A DNA stretch of 17,405 bases from an uncultured Rikenella sp. (GCA_910577885.1 CAJTNK010000038.1:1-17405), one strand, 5' to 3'. Positions 1 to 7,626 are shown, counted from the first letter of the stretch. The notes: generated by a model not told the origin, from the sequence alone. Numbers and translations: made by a program.

Positions 1-75
1 AGCCGGTTGGCAAACAGAGATATGCGCCTCGGAGCCAGCGCGGGCAAAACCGAGCCAGTCGAGGTTGCGCCCGTC
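1..75 (-). pseudogene. possible start of a further FSMPD mini-cassette, cut by the window edge
   Basis: Read on the minus strand from about 75 towards 1, one open frame gives PGDGRNLDWLGFARAGSEAH and continues to the edge. It starts with a PG..R-like motif where the two better mini-cassettes start, and has a vaguely similar glycine and tryptophan pattern. The characteristic RC(I/L)QE end would lie outside the window, so this cannot be confirmed. It could equally be chance translation of GC-rich spacer. Confidence 0.2.
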
Positions 76-97
76 GCCGGGGGTGGCTCCGGGGCGT

Positions 98-119
98 GCG
101 CCCTTTGGGCGCGGTTTTT
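98..119 (+). terminator. short GC hairpin followed by a T run
   Basis: A 6-bp stem (gcgccc/gggcgc) with loop TTT at 98-112 is followed by GG and five T on the plus strand, the shape of a rho-independent terminator. No plus-strand gene is visible upstream in the window, so its client is unknown. It may instead be one of the tight hairpins that crowd this spacer (see also 159-173 and 256-270). Confidence 0.3.
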
Positions 120-201
120 CGAGCTGAGTGTCGGTGCAGGTTGGTTAGCTGAGCAACTGCGACCGTAGGTCGCGCGCGCCACCGCCCCCCCGGGCGGGGC
201 T

Positions 202-250
202 CGGTGCCGCTCGGCACTCGAGGGCTGGAATTTTCTCCGCCGGATGGCCA
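202..250. repeat. 49-bp direct repeat, copy A
   Basis: This stretch matches 652-700 in the same orientation at 44 of 49 positions; the first 20 bases are identical. It contains the small palindrome gtgccg-CT-cggcac. On the minus strand it lies just downstream of mini-cassette 270-452. The two copies bracket the pair of mini-cassettes, and the repeat period is 450 bp. It looks like a duplicated spacer between silent cassettes. Confidence 0.7.
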
Positions 251-269
251 GTAAGACACCCTTTGGGTG

Positions 270-452
270 TTCCTGGAGGCAACGCAACTGAAAACCGTCC
301 GCATGGTGGTTGTTGCCATTAGGGCTGATTCCATCGTAACCGAAATGCAAATGGTGTGATTTGGTATTTGTCACCAGAATAGACGTTGCCCAGCCGTATC
401 CGAAACGACCGACGTACCACAATGCACCGTTACCGGCATCGCGGCACCCCGG
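270..452 (-). pseudogene. silent C-terminal mini-cassette 1 of an FSMPD surface protein
   Basis: The minus strand encodes about 61 codons running from PGCRDAGNGALW through GYGWATS to GFQLRCLQE. This is the pattern of the last 60 residues of the two full lipoproteins here, which end PG.R...G..W...RCIQE. There is no start codon, signal sequence or upstream domain. The frame runs on past LQE without the stop found in the full genes, so as it stands it is not a gene. The last 21 bases of its coding end are identical to those of the neighbouring mini-cassette at 472. I infer a donor cassette for recombination into an expressed copy. A decayed duplicate is the alternative. Confidence 0.65.
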
Positions 453-471
453 GGCCGGGCGGCTCTCTCTC

Positions 472-651
472 TTCCTGGAGGCAACGCAACTGAAAGCCGT
501 ACGCACGGCTGAGGTTACCCTGCGGAAGGAGCCAGTCGGCGCCGAAGCCCAAATGGTAGGCATTGCCTTCTGATACGAGCGACGACCAGCTGTATCCGTA
601 GTCGCCGATGCTATACAACGTACCGTACTGATAAGCGCGGAAGCCCGGGGC
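472..651 (-). pseudogene. silent C-terminal mini-cassette 2 of an FSMPD surface protein
   Basis: About 60 minus-strand codons, from APGFRAYQYGTLYSIGDYGY to AYGFQLRCLQE. The GY.WSS core, the late RAYG motif and the RC-L-QE end match the final segment of the full-length FSMPD proteins. On its 5' side the direct repeat at 652-700 abuts immediately, so nothing of the upstream FSMPD domain is present. Only some 20 bp separate its end from the start of mini-cassette 1, and the two starts share CCGGCCCCGGG. It has no start codon or signal peptide. The boundary at PG.R equals the point where the silent copy at 6418 and the 784-aa gene stop matching, which supports a unit of exchange. Confidence 0.68.
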
Positions 652-700
652 CGGTGCCGCTCGGCACTCGAAAGCTGGGGTTTTCTTCGCCGGATGGCCA
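652..700. repeat. 49-bp direct repeat, copy B
   Basis: Second copy of the repeat at 202-250 (44/49 identical, same orientation), including the palindrome gtgccg-CT-cggcac. It directly abuts the 5' edge of mini-cassette 2. The stretch 701-824 between it and the sigma-54 activator gene holds no other recognisable feature besides a weak promoter-like element. Confidence 0.7.
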
Positions 701-802
701 ACGAAAACATCCAGCGGCATCCGCCAAAGCGCCCTGTCCGACACCCCACCCTGACCCGCCACCCAAAATACGACCCGGAACGACCATTCTCCCGAAAAAG
801 CG

Positions 803-810
803 TATCTTTG
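803..810 (+). promoter_or_regulatory. possible -7 element before the sigma-54 activator
   Basis: TATCTTTG fits the Bacteroidota -7 consensus TAnnTTTG. No clear TTTG lies 19-21 bases upstream. The start point it implies would leave a leader of under ten bases before the ATG at 825. It is therefore weak, and is listed because nothing better is visible upstream of this apparent operon. Confidence 0.3.
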
Positions 811-824
811 TCAGAGGAACGACT

Positions 825-2102
825 ATGGAACTGCAAAGCGTAAAACAGCGATTCGGGATCATCGGAAATACACCCGCGCTCAACCGGGCGTTGGAGGTGG
901 CTTTGCGCGTGGCGCCGACCGACCTCACGGTGCTCATCACCGGAGAGAGCGGCGTGGGGAAAGAGTTTTTCCCCCAGATCATACACGCCTACAGTGCGCG
1001 AAAACACGGAAATTATATCGCCGTGAACTGCGGCGCGATTCCCGAAGGGACCATCGACAGCGAACTCTTCGGCCACGAGCGCGGATCGTTTACCGGGGCG
1101 ACCGATAGCCGGAAAGGGTACTTCGAGGTGGCCGACGGAGGGACCATCTTTTTGGACGAGGTGGGCGAACTGCCTCTGACGACGCAGGTGAGACTCCTGC
1201 GCGTGTTACAGAGCGGCGAATTCATCCGCGTCGGGTCGTCGAAGGCCCAGAAAACCAATGTGCGGGTCGTGGCGGCCACGAACGTGAACCTGCGGTTGGC
1301 GGTCGAGGCGGGCCGGTTCCGCGAGGACTTGTACTATCGGCTCAATACGGTGCCCATTACCGTGCCGCCGCTCAGGGATCGGAAGGCCGATATCCACCTG
1401 CTTTTCCGAAAGTTCGCTACGGATATCGCCACGCAGTACCACATGCCGCCGATCGGACTGACCGCCGATGCGCGGCGGATGCTCGAGCATTACGGCTGGC
1501 CGGGGAACGTGCGGCAGCTCAAGAACGTGGCCGAGCAGATCTCGGCCGTCGAAGAGCAGCGAGAGATCGACGCCGATACCCTCATGTGCTACCTGCCGGA
1601 TTATGCGGCGGGGGGTGGTGGCCTGGTTGGAGGAGGGCAACTCGTGCCGGTAGGGACGGCGGGAGGCGGGGAGTTTGCCAATACCACGGAGCGGGATATT
1701 TTGTATAAGCTGCTGTTCGATCTGCGCGGCGAGGTGTCGGAGCTCAAGGCGATGGTGGCTGAGCTGGCCGCTGCTCAACATCACGGCGGGACTTCGGCTC
1801 CGGTGGGTTATTCCGGATCGTCGCTGCTTCCGGCGCCGTTGAGCCCGAGGGACGGGTATCTCGACCTGGCGGCCGAGGCCGAAGCGGAAGTCGTGGGCGA
1901 CGAGGCTACGGCGATACCGGCCGAGGCTGTGCGTACCCCGCAGACCAAGGAGGAGGCGCAGCGGGAGTCTGTCTTGCAGGCTTTGCGGCGGAACCACGGC
2001 AAACGCAAGGAGGCGGCCCGGGAGCTGTTCATCTCCGAACGGACCTTGTACCGGAAGATCAAGGAGTTGGGGATTCAGGACGAAGAGGTGCAGCAGGGTT
2101 GA
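825..2102 (+). CDS. sigma-54 interaction domain transcriptional activator (Fis-type HTH)
   Basis: A 425-residue enhancer-binding protein that would use ATP hydrolysis to open sigma-54 promoters. Visible motifs are Walker A GESGVGKE (40-47), the sigma-54 contact loop as GSFTGA (87-92), Walker B with FLDE (109-112), an arginine-rich REDLYYRLN segment and the GWPGNVRQL motif of the AAA+ lid. A variable acidic and glycine-rich linker follows. The C-terminal 40 or so residues (HGKRKEAARELFISERTLYR) form a Fis-type helix-turn-helix. There is no receiver, PAS or GAF domain in front, so it resembles PspF in layout. The frame stays open upstream to 654, but that part runs through repeat B and looks non-coding. 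The ATG at 825, preceded by AGAGGA, starts exactly where the conserved domain begins. It is the first gene of a tightly spaced plus-strand series. Its targets are unknown. Confidence 0.9.
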   Translation: MELQSVKQRFGIIGNTPALNRALEVALRVAPTDLTVLITGESGVGKEFFPQIIHAYSARKHGNYIAVNCGAIPEGTIDSELFGHERGSFTGATDSRKGYFEVADGGTIFLDEVGELPLTTQVRLLRVLQSGEFIRVGSSKAQKTNVRVVAATNVNLRLAVEAGRFREDLYYRLNTVPITVPPLRDRKADIHLLFRKFATDIATQYHMPPIGLTADARRMLEHYGWPGNVRQLKNVAEQISAVEEQREIDADTLMCYLPDYAAGGGGLVGGGQLVPVGTAGGGEFANTTERDILYKLLFDLRGEVSELKAMVAELAAAQHHGGTSAPVGYSGSSLLPAPLSPRDGYLDLAAEAEAEVVGDEATAIPAEAVRTPQTKEEAQRESVLQALRRNHGKRKEAARELFISERTLYRKIKELGIQDEEVQQG

Positions 2103-2145
2103 TGGCGGGGTGTCGGGGGGGAGAGGCGGGGAAATCAAGAAAGAT

Positions 2146-3561
2146 ATGAGAATGAAGAAACGATACAGAGTACGTGTAATTCGAAGCGTTTTGTGCTTGG
2201 TGCTGGTTGTTGCGGCAGGTTTGGGGCGGGGCTCGGCGCAGGACCATTTTACGCTCACCACCCGGGAGCTGCCGCAGTCGATGGGTCTGAATCCGGCGTT
2301 GAGGCCTTCGCGCGGATTTGTGTCGATGCCGATTTTCGGGAGCTTCTCGGTCGGTGCGGAGAGCAGTTTCAGCTACCGCGACGTGATCCGGACCGATGAA
2401 CAGGGGGTGAAATACCTCGATACACGGGGGCTGCTCCGGACCACCGAGGGGCGGGACCTCCTGATGATGCGGCTGAACCTGGATTTGGTGAACCTCGGCT
2501 TTTTCGTCGGCGAGAGGGATTACATGGGGGTTTCGCTGCGGACCCGCGTACATGTCGGGACGTCGCTGCCCGAGGGGCTCTTCGGGATGATCCTCGACAA
2601 CCCGATCGACGAGTACCGGACTTTCGACTGGAGTATGACACCCAACGTGCTGGGGTGGGCGGAGCTGGGGGTGAGCTACGCGCGCGACCTGGACGAACGG
2701 TGGCGGGTCGGCGGCCGGGTCAAGTACCTGAACGGATTGGCCGCGGTGCAGAGCACGGGCATGGATGTCCGGGTGCGGAAGGAGTATGACCGGTATATGG
2801 TCTCCGGCGACTATACGCTTCGGGGCGGAAATATCGATTTTGCGGGTCGGGACGGCGGGGGGCTGTTCGACGACCTGTTGCGCAACATCGGGAGCAATCC
2901 CGGGGTGGCGGTGGATCTGGGGGCCGCTTATCGGTCGGAGAACCAGCGGTGGAACGTCTCGTTCGGGGTGGCTGATTTGGGGGCGGTGTTTTGGAACGCC
3001 CGGAACTCGTCCGTGATCCGGACCCACAGCGGCGGAAAGAGTTTCGAGTTTTACGGGGTGGACGGGCTCAGCGGGCTGATCGACGGGACCACGTCGCTCG
3101 GCCATGTGCTCGACTCGGCCTACACCGAGCTCTCGCGGACCCTCCGGGCCGATACCACGGCCGGCGGGTTTACGCAGATGCTTCCCGCCACGTTCCATGC
3201 GGCGGCGGATTATGCGCTGGGGCCGTACATGCGGCACCACGTCAATGTGTCGTTCGTCGGCCTGGTGCCGTACCACGGGAAATTGCACTATGCGATTTCG
3301 GCGGGTTATACCTACCGGACGCTCACCGGGACGTGGCAGCTGATGGCCAACTACACCTGCAAATCGAACAATCCGCTCAACGTGGGGCTCGGCGTGGCGA
3401 TGAACGCCGGCAAGTTCCAGCTCTACCTGGCGGCGGATAACGTGATTCCGGCTTTCTCGCTGGCCCGTGCGCGGGGGACGAGCGTCTCGCTGGGCATCAA
3501 CTTCTTCACCTCCCGTCAGGGCGATCGGAGGCGGGAGCGGAGGTACTACTATCATTATTAA
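2146..3561 (+). CDS. DUF5723 family outer-membrane protein
   Basis: A secreted protein of about 471 residues. The N-terminus MRMKKRYRVRVIRSVLCLVLV is a signal peptide, with likely cleavage after GSAQ near residue 32. The mature start FTLTTRELPQSMGLNPALRP is the typical opening of the DUF5723 family of Bacteroidota, and the rest alternates short amphipathic strands with turns, as expected for a beta-barrel. It ends in RRYYYHY. Function is not established for the family; an outer-membrane location is the usual inference. The ATG at 2146 (or 2152) is chosen over the in-frame GTG at 2110 because the signal peptide starts there and AAGAAAG lies just upstream. It follows the activator by 43 bp and precedes ravA by 63 bp, so co-transcription is likely. 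Confidence 0.82.
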   Translation: MRMKKRYRVRVIRSVLCLVLVVAAGLGRGSAQDHFTLTTRELPQSMGLNPALRPSRGFVSMPIFGSFSVGAESSFSYRDVIRTDEQGVKYLDTRGLLRTTEGRDLLMMRLNLDLVNLGFFVGERDYMGVSLRTRVHVGTSLPEGLFGMILDNPIDEYRTFDWSMTPNVLGWAELGVSYARDLDERWRVGGRVKYLNGLAAVQSTGMDVRVRKEYDRYMVSGDYTLRGGNIDFAGRDGGGLFDDLLRNIGSNPGVAVDLGAAYRSENQRWNVSFGVADLGAVFWNARNSSVIRTHSGGKSFEFYGVDGLSGLIDGTTSLGHVLDSAYTELSRTLRADTTAGGFTQMLPATFHAAADYALGPYMRHHVNVSFVGLVPYHGKLHYAISAGYTYRTLTGTWQLMANYTCKSNNPLNVGLGVAMNAGKFQLYLAADNVIPAFSLARARGTSVSLGINFFTSRQGDRRRERRYYYHY

Positions 3562-3624
3562 CAGAGCTATTTATGAGTGGCGGGTCTCGACCTGAGGGGG
3601 CGGGTCGACGCCGCACTGTCAGCG

Positions 3625-5088
3625 ATGAACGAAACGTCGATCGAAACCCGGTCGACCGCACCGGCGGTCCGGGATCGGATCCGGAAACTGGTTCGGGCGA
3701 TGACCCGCGGCGCCTATGAACGGGAGCGGGTCATCGCCCTCGGCCTTTTGTGCGCCATGACCGGCGAGAGTCTGTTCCTGCTGGGGGCGCCCGGTGTCGG
3801 GAAGAGTATGGTGGCCCGGCGGTTGAAACTGGCCTTCCGGGACGCCTCGGCGTTCGAGTACCTGATGAGCCGTTTCAGCACCCCGGACGAGATTTTCGGC
3901 CCCGTCTCGATCACCAAACTCAAGGACCGGGATACGTACGAACGCATCACGACCGGCTACTTGCCTTCGGCCGAGGTGGTATTCCTGGACGAGATCTGGA
4001 AAGCCGGTCCGGCGATCCAGAATGCCCTGTTGACCGTTTTGAACGAGAAAATCTTCCTCAACGGGAACCGCGAGATGCGGTTGCCGTTGAAAGGAATCGT
4101 GGCGGCCTCCAACGAGCTTCCGGCCCGGGGCGAAGGGTTGGAGGCGCTGTGGGACCGGTTTTTGGTTCGCCTGGTGGTGCGCCCGATCGCCGGGCGAGAG
4201 GCTTTCGGTCGGATGATCGTCGGCACCGAGGCCGAAGGGGCCGAGGTGCCCCGGGCGTGGCAGGTGACCCCGGCCGAGTATGAACGCTATGCGGCGGAGA
4301 TTCGGGAGATCGAGGTGCCGCCACGGGTGGTCGACCTGCTCTGCACCGTCCGCGAGCGGATCGACCGGCAGAGGAGTCTCGACTCTGCGGAGAGCGACGA
4401 GCCTCGTGTGCCGTATGTCTCCGATCGCCGGTGGCGCAAGATCGTTGGGCTGCTGCGCGGCGCAGCTTTTCTGAACGGTCGGCGGCGGGTCGAGCCGGAG
4501 GACTGCCTCTTGCTCTGCGACACGCTCTGGGAACACGACGGACAGTGCGAGGCGGTGGACCGGTTGGTGTGCGACGTGCTGGGCGAGGCGGTTTACAGCG
4601 ACCTCCATGGCCTGTTGACGATGAACGACTCGTTCCGCGAGCAGCTCGTGGCCGGAAGGCGGATGAGGCCTCGGCCGCGGTCGACCGACGGGCGGCATTA
4701 TATCATCTTGTGCGACGGCGAACGGCTGCGGATCGCCATCGCGGACTACGAGGCGTTGACCGCGGAGGCAAGCTGGGGGCGTTTCGCGGCCGACTCGACC
4801 ATCATCCGCTCCGAAGAACCGGCCGAGCTGCGCCTCCAACGGGGCGGAACGGAGGCCGAAATCTGCATCAACGGCATGCGCTATCCGCTGGAGGGGCACG
4901 ACGCCGAGTTTTCGCTCCAGGACTATGCGGCTCGGGCGATCGGGCGGATGCGGGAGCGGCGCGAGGAGCTGCGGCGGGCGGTGGAGGCTCATCTTTTTCT
5001 GCGGCCCTATGCCTCGTACGACCTTGAGGCCGTGTACCGGCTCATGAAACGGAGGACCGAGGAGCTGGTAGCCAAACTCTCCGTGTAG
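3625..5088 (+). CDS. ravA: MoxR-family AAA+ ATPase RavA
   Basis: A 487-residue protein close in length to E. coli RavA (498 aa). The ATPase core shows Walker A GAPGVGKS (54-61), the RavA-like stretch RFSTPDEIFGP, Walker B VVFLDE (118-123) leading into IWKAGPAIQNALLT, sensor 1 AASNE (160-164) and the YVSDRRW segment of sensor 2. A divergent C-terminal region follows and ends in charged helices. RavA forms hexamers and works with the VWA protein ViaA as a chaperone-like pair; in E. coli this has been tied to respiratory complexes and aminoglycoside sensitivity. The immediate downstream viaA supports the call. The ATG at 3625 gives an N-terminus of family-like length. A GTG at 3577 would add 16 residues, and an ATG at 3573 is out of frame. 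Confidence 0.9.
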   Translation: MNETSIETRSTAPAVRDRIRKLVRAMTRGAYERERVIALGLLCAMTGESLFLLGAPGVGKSMVARRLKLAFRDASAFEYLMSRFSTPDEIFGPVSITKLKDRDTYERITTGYLPSAEVVFLDEIWKAGPAIQNALLTVLNEKIFLNGNREMRLPLKGIVAASNELPARGEGLEALWDRFLVRLVVRPIAGREAFGRMIVGTEAEGAEVPRAWQVTPAEYERYAAEIREIEVPPRVVDLLCTVRERIDRQRSLDSAESDEPRVPYVSDRRWRKIVGLLRGAAFLNGRRRVEPEDCLLLCDTLWEHDGQCEAVDRLVCDVLGEAVYSDLHGLLTMNDSFREQLVAGRRMRPRPRSTDGRHYIILCDGERLRIAIADYEALTAEASWGRFAADSTIIRSEEPAELRLQRGGTEAEICINGMRYPLEGHDAEFSLQDYAARAIGRMRERREELRRAVEAHLFLRPYASYDLEAVYRLMKRRTEELVAKLSV

Positions 5089-5118
5089 GGGGCGGGAAGA
5101 GAGTAGGGGAGATCGGCC

Positions 5119-6402
5119 ATGGATTACAACCGTTATATAGCCCGTATGCTGCCTTTGGTGGTGAGCCTCTACGACCGGGAGGAGGGGGTCGAGGCCTGCT
5201 TGCCCGACCTCTCGGAGCAGGACGCCATTGCACAGACGCTCAACGAAATCATGTCCGACGGTCGTTTCCTGACCCAAATCGGGCCCCGCTGGGAGCGGGT
5301 GTTACAGGCCGGTCGGCTGTTGGGCGAATTTGCCGAGGCGATGCCCGAGGAGTTTGCCGCGTGTTCTGACCGGGAGACCTATGCGAGGCTCCGCAGCCGG
5401 ATTCGTCCGGCGTGCGACGCCTTTTTTCGGACCTTCGGCCGGCGGCTCCGCGAGGGTAGCCTCGGCGGCGGTGAGGGAGCGGCGGAAGGGTGGCTGCCCG
5501 ACGGTTGCGGCACGGCTCTTCGGGGGTTGCTGGCCGGGGAGGACGAGGAAGACGAGGCGCAGAGGCAGGTCCTCCGTTCCGCAGAGGAACCGGAGGCGGA
5601 GGCCGAGGCGCGGTTTTTTCAGCATCGTCTGGAGCGGTTTTCGGCCGCCGTTCCGTCGTCGATCCGTCGGCTGGCCGAGCTGGTCGGCCGCGACGACCGG
5701 GGAAAAGCCGCCGGGCGGGCGGAATTTCTGCCCGCCGCCCCGTGCGACATCATCGGCGTCGAGAGCTCCGATAACCTGAACGCCTTGTTGCCCGTCGAGC
5801 TCGCTCTGCTCGGGGGGGCGGACACGGAGTCGATTTTCTATCGCCGGTATCTCCGGCGCGAGCTGCAAACCTTCTCGGTCCGGCCCATCGCCTTGCCGGT
5901 CGATGCCGCACGCGATCGCCAGGGGCCCATCGTCGTGTGTCTCGACACGAGCGGTTCGATGGCGGGCGAGTCGGAGCTGATTGCCAAGACGCTGACACTC
6001 GCCGTCGCCACCTTGGCTCAGAAAAAGGGGCGATCGGTTTACGTGATTTCGTTCTCGAACGCCATTCGGACGCTCGAACTGACCGACATTCGACACCGCC
6101 GTCTGGCGGTCGAACAGTTCTTGCAGCACTCTTTCTCCGGGGGTTCGGACCTGAGCGAGGCGCTGGAGTTTCTGGCGTCCGACCTGCTCGGACGGGAGGC
6201 CTACGCCCGGGCGGACGTGCTGACGATCTCGGACTTCGAGCTGGAACCGTTGTCCGCTGCCGCGCGCGAGGCGATCGGGCGGGCCAAACGCACATCCGGC
6301 ACCCGTTTTTTCGGTCTACTGACGGGCGCTTACGAGGGCGGGATGTATTTCTGCGACCACCGCTGGCGGTACATGCGGGGGCGACTGGCTCCGATCCGGT
6401 GA
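5119..6402 (+). CDS. viaA: VWA-domain protein ViaA, partner of RavA
   Basis: 427 residues, somewhat shorter than E. coli ViaA (483). The N-terminal half is helical and acidic, with a poorly conserved linker. The C-terminal half is a von Willebrand A domain with an intact metal site: DTSGS (276-280), the GGSD loop (341-344; GGTD in E. coli ViaA) and ISD with Asp372. The domain ends in a ViaA-like tail, FFGLLTGAYEGGMYF. The VWA domain would bind client or membrane partners while RavA supplies ATPase activity. It starts 30 bp after ravA with GGGGAG at good spacing before the ATG, so the pair is almost certainly co-transcribed. Its stop lies only 15 bp before the silent FSMPD copy, and no terminator stem separates them. 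Confidence 0.88.
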   Translation: MDYNRYIARMLPLVVSLYDREEGVEACLPDLSEQDAIAQTLNEIMSDGRFLTQIGPRWERVLQAGRLLGEFAEAMPEEFAACSDRETYARLRSRIRPACDAFFRTFGRRLREGSLGGGEGAAEGWLPDGCGTALRGLLAGEDEEDEAQRQVLRSAEEPEAEAEARFFQHRLERFSAAVPSSIRRLAELVGRDDRGKAAGRAEFLPAAPCDIIGVESSDNLNALLPVELALLGGADTESIFYRRYLRRELQTFSVRPIALPVDAARDRQGPIVVCLDTSGSMAGESELIAKTLTLAVATLAQKKGRSVYVISFSNAIRTLELTDIRHRRLAVEQFLQHSFSGGSDLSEALEFLASDLLGREAYARADVLTISDFELEPLSAAAREAIGRAKRTSGTRFFGLLTGAYEGGMYFCDHRWRYMRGRLAPIR

Positions 6403-6417
6403 GGGTGTTTTTTCCTT

Positions 6418-6550
6418 AATCTTATAACTTGGGGATCAACTCCAAACTCGCCGTTCCGGGCGGAGAGGTACACACCTACGGAGCTCAGTATCAGACGGCC
6501 GCCAACGGCATCAAGCCCCAGCGGAGCGACCTGCGCGTGATCATGGACCG
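6418..6550 (+). repeat. left arm of a long inverted repeat (FSMPD domain start)
   Basis: This arm and 8506-8638 are reverse complements: 64 identical bases (6418-6481 with 8575-8638), a 10-base stretch with four mismatches, then 59 identical bases (6492-6550 with 8506-8564). Outside the outer edge at 6418 the identity stops at once. The arms point towards each other around a 1.95-kb centre, so recombination between them would exchange the C-terminal domains. Confidence 0.9.
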
Positions 6551-7256
6551 GAATTTAGGTGCCACAGGGGTGCTCTATGATCTTCCGACTACGAAAGCAC
6601 AGAACTACCCGACCTATGGGTTTCATTATCAATGGGGACGGAAGGACCCGTTCCCGAAAGCGGCAACCCAGGGAACTAATGTTGCCACTCAGCCGACTTA
6701 CCAGGTAGACGGGACGACGGTTACCAATTATCCGAAATTGATAAAAGGTCCGGTATCTCTATCTACGGCAGTTCAGAATCCGCAAATTTTTTACTTCAAT
6801 AAGGATGACGAGCAAGACTGGCTTTCTTCGCAGAATAATGCCTTGTGGGGCGATGGGGCTGTAAAGAGCGCATATGATCCTTGTCCGAAAGGGTGGCGTG
6901 TCGCGCCTAATGGCACATGGGATGACTTTGGGGATACTTGGAAGTCAGGGAGCTATGTAGATGCTGGTTTCTATAAGAATAGTACTTGGGTAACAGGGGT
7001 TAATATGGACATAGCTGGCGGTGTGTATTACGGCGGTTCTGCGGAATCCGTAAAAGCTTTTTATCCGGTTCCGGGTTACCGTGCTTCTACTACCGGTGTG
7101 TATTGGTCCGTCGCCAGCAACGGGGCCAGCTGGTCGTCAACTGCAGATTCGAGGAACAAATGGAGCTACGACATAAGCTACTATGCTCCCGGGGTCTACC
7201 CGAATGGCAGTAGTGCTCGTGCGCATGGTCACCCGTTGCGTTGCATCCAGGAGTAA
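6418..7256 (+). pseudogene. silent, headless FSMPD domain copy (donor cassette)
   Basis: An intact frame of about 279 codons running from SYNLGINSKLAVPGG to GHPLRCIQE and a TAA stop. It corresponds to residue 500 to the end of the 769-aa protein. The frame is closed by TAA at 6417-6419, exactly where homology to that gene begins. There is no ATG, signal peptide or lipobox, and no ribosome-binding site at useful distance from the only early start-like codon, a TTG at 6429. Its first 133 bp match the 769-aa gene almost perfectly. From about 6573 it instead follows the 784-aa gene (44 identical bases at 6573-6616, 30 at 6960-6989). Its last ~60 codons match neither. I read it as a stored alternative C-terminal domain lying convergent to the 769-aa gene. 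Low-level translation by read-through from viaA cannot be excluded. Confidence 0.8.
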
Positions 7257-7291
7257 GTAGTTCTTATAAAAGGGGCTTTGGGAGAGTTGCC

Positions 7292-7371
7292 GTTGGCGTT
7301 GGTCGGAAAACGAGACTCGGGGATTTTGCCTGTGCTGTTCCAGCGACTTGGCCGACTGACCGAAGGGCTTC
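7292..7371 (+). repeat. 3' tail repeat, copy R1 (behind the silent copy)
   Basis: A tail of about 80 bp beginning near GTTGGCGTTGG, containing TTTGCCTGTGCTGTTCCA and ending CCGAAGGGCTTC. It sits 35 bp behind the stop of the silent copy. The same tail sits 39 bp behind the stop of the 769-aa gene on the other strand (7784-7704), and a third copy lies at 7490-7568. It shows that the exchangeable unit extends past the coding end. Confidence 0.75.
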
Positions 7372-7398
7372 GGCGTCTCCCGGAGGCCCCTTTATACG

Positions 7399-7436
7399 AA
7401 AAGCGTCTGAACCTTTCGGTAGGTTCAGACGCTTTT
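7399..7436. terminator. strong rho-independent terminator
   Basis: A perfect 16-bp stem (7399-7414 with 7421-7436) closes a TTCGGT loop and ends in a run of T on the plus strand. The stem starts with AAAA, so it could also work on the minus strand. It lies 143 bp behind the silent copy and would end transcripts entering from the ravA-viaA side, and perhaps those leaving the 769-aa gene. Confidence 0.85.
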
Positions 7437-7489
7437 TTGCTGCCCTTACGGGCCGACATGCGTCAAAAAGAAGCGTCTCGGAGTCTGTT

Positions 7490-7568
7490 GTTGGTGTCTG
7501 TTGAAAATAAGACCTGGATTTTTTGCCTGTGCTATTCCATCCTCTAATTCGACCGACCGAAGGACTTC
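7490..7568 (+). repeat. 3' tail repeat, copy R2 (orphan)
   Basis: Same orientation as R1 but with no coding sequence in front. Its bases 7515-7540 are a perfect 26-bp inverted match to 7734-7759 in copy R3, and 7556-7568 matches 7704-7716 inverted. It may be the remains of a third cassette whose coding part was lost. Confidence 0.72.
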
Positions 7569-7626
7569 AACGCACCTGGCGACACTTCTTTTATTAACCC
7601 TCCGAGCCGGCTCGACCGGCTACAAG

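Noticed and set aside
361..573. Plus-strand 70-aa frame over the mini-cassettes
   Set aside because: It is the antisense shadow of the FSMPD fragments, which explain the sequence far better.
654..824. N-terminal extension of the sigma-54 activator (57 residues from an ATG at 654)
   Set aside because: It runs through a 49-bp repeat and shows Pro/Arg-rich translation without family similarity. The conserved domain starts at the ATG at 825, which has a plausible ribosome-binding site.
3573..3624. Earlier starts for ravA (ATG at 3573, GTG at 3577)
   Set aside because: The ATG at 3573 is out of frame. The GTG adds 16 residues with no similarity to RavA, whereas the ATG at 3625 gives a family-like N-terminus.
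6429..7256. Silent FSMPD copy as a normal gene starting at TTG 6429
   Set aside because: There is no Shine-Dalgarno at suitable distance, no signal peptide in a family that is always exported, and the homology starts before the TTG and matches the interior of a full gene.
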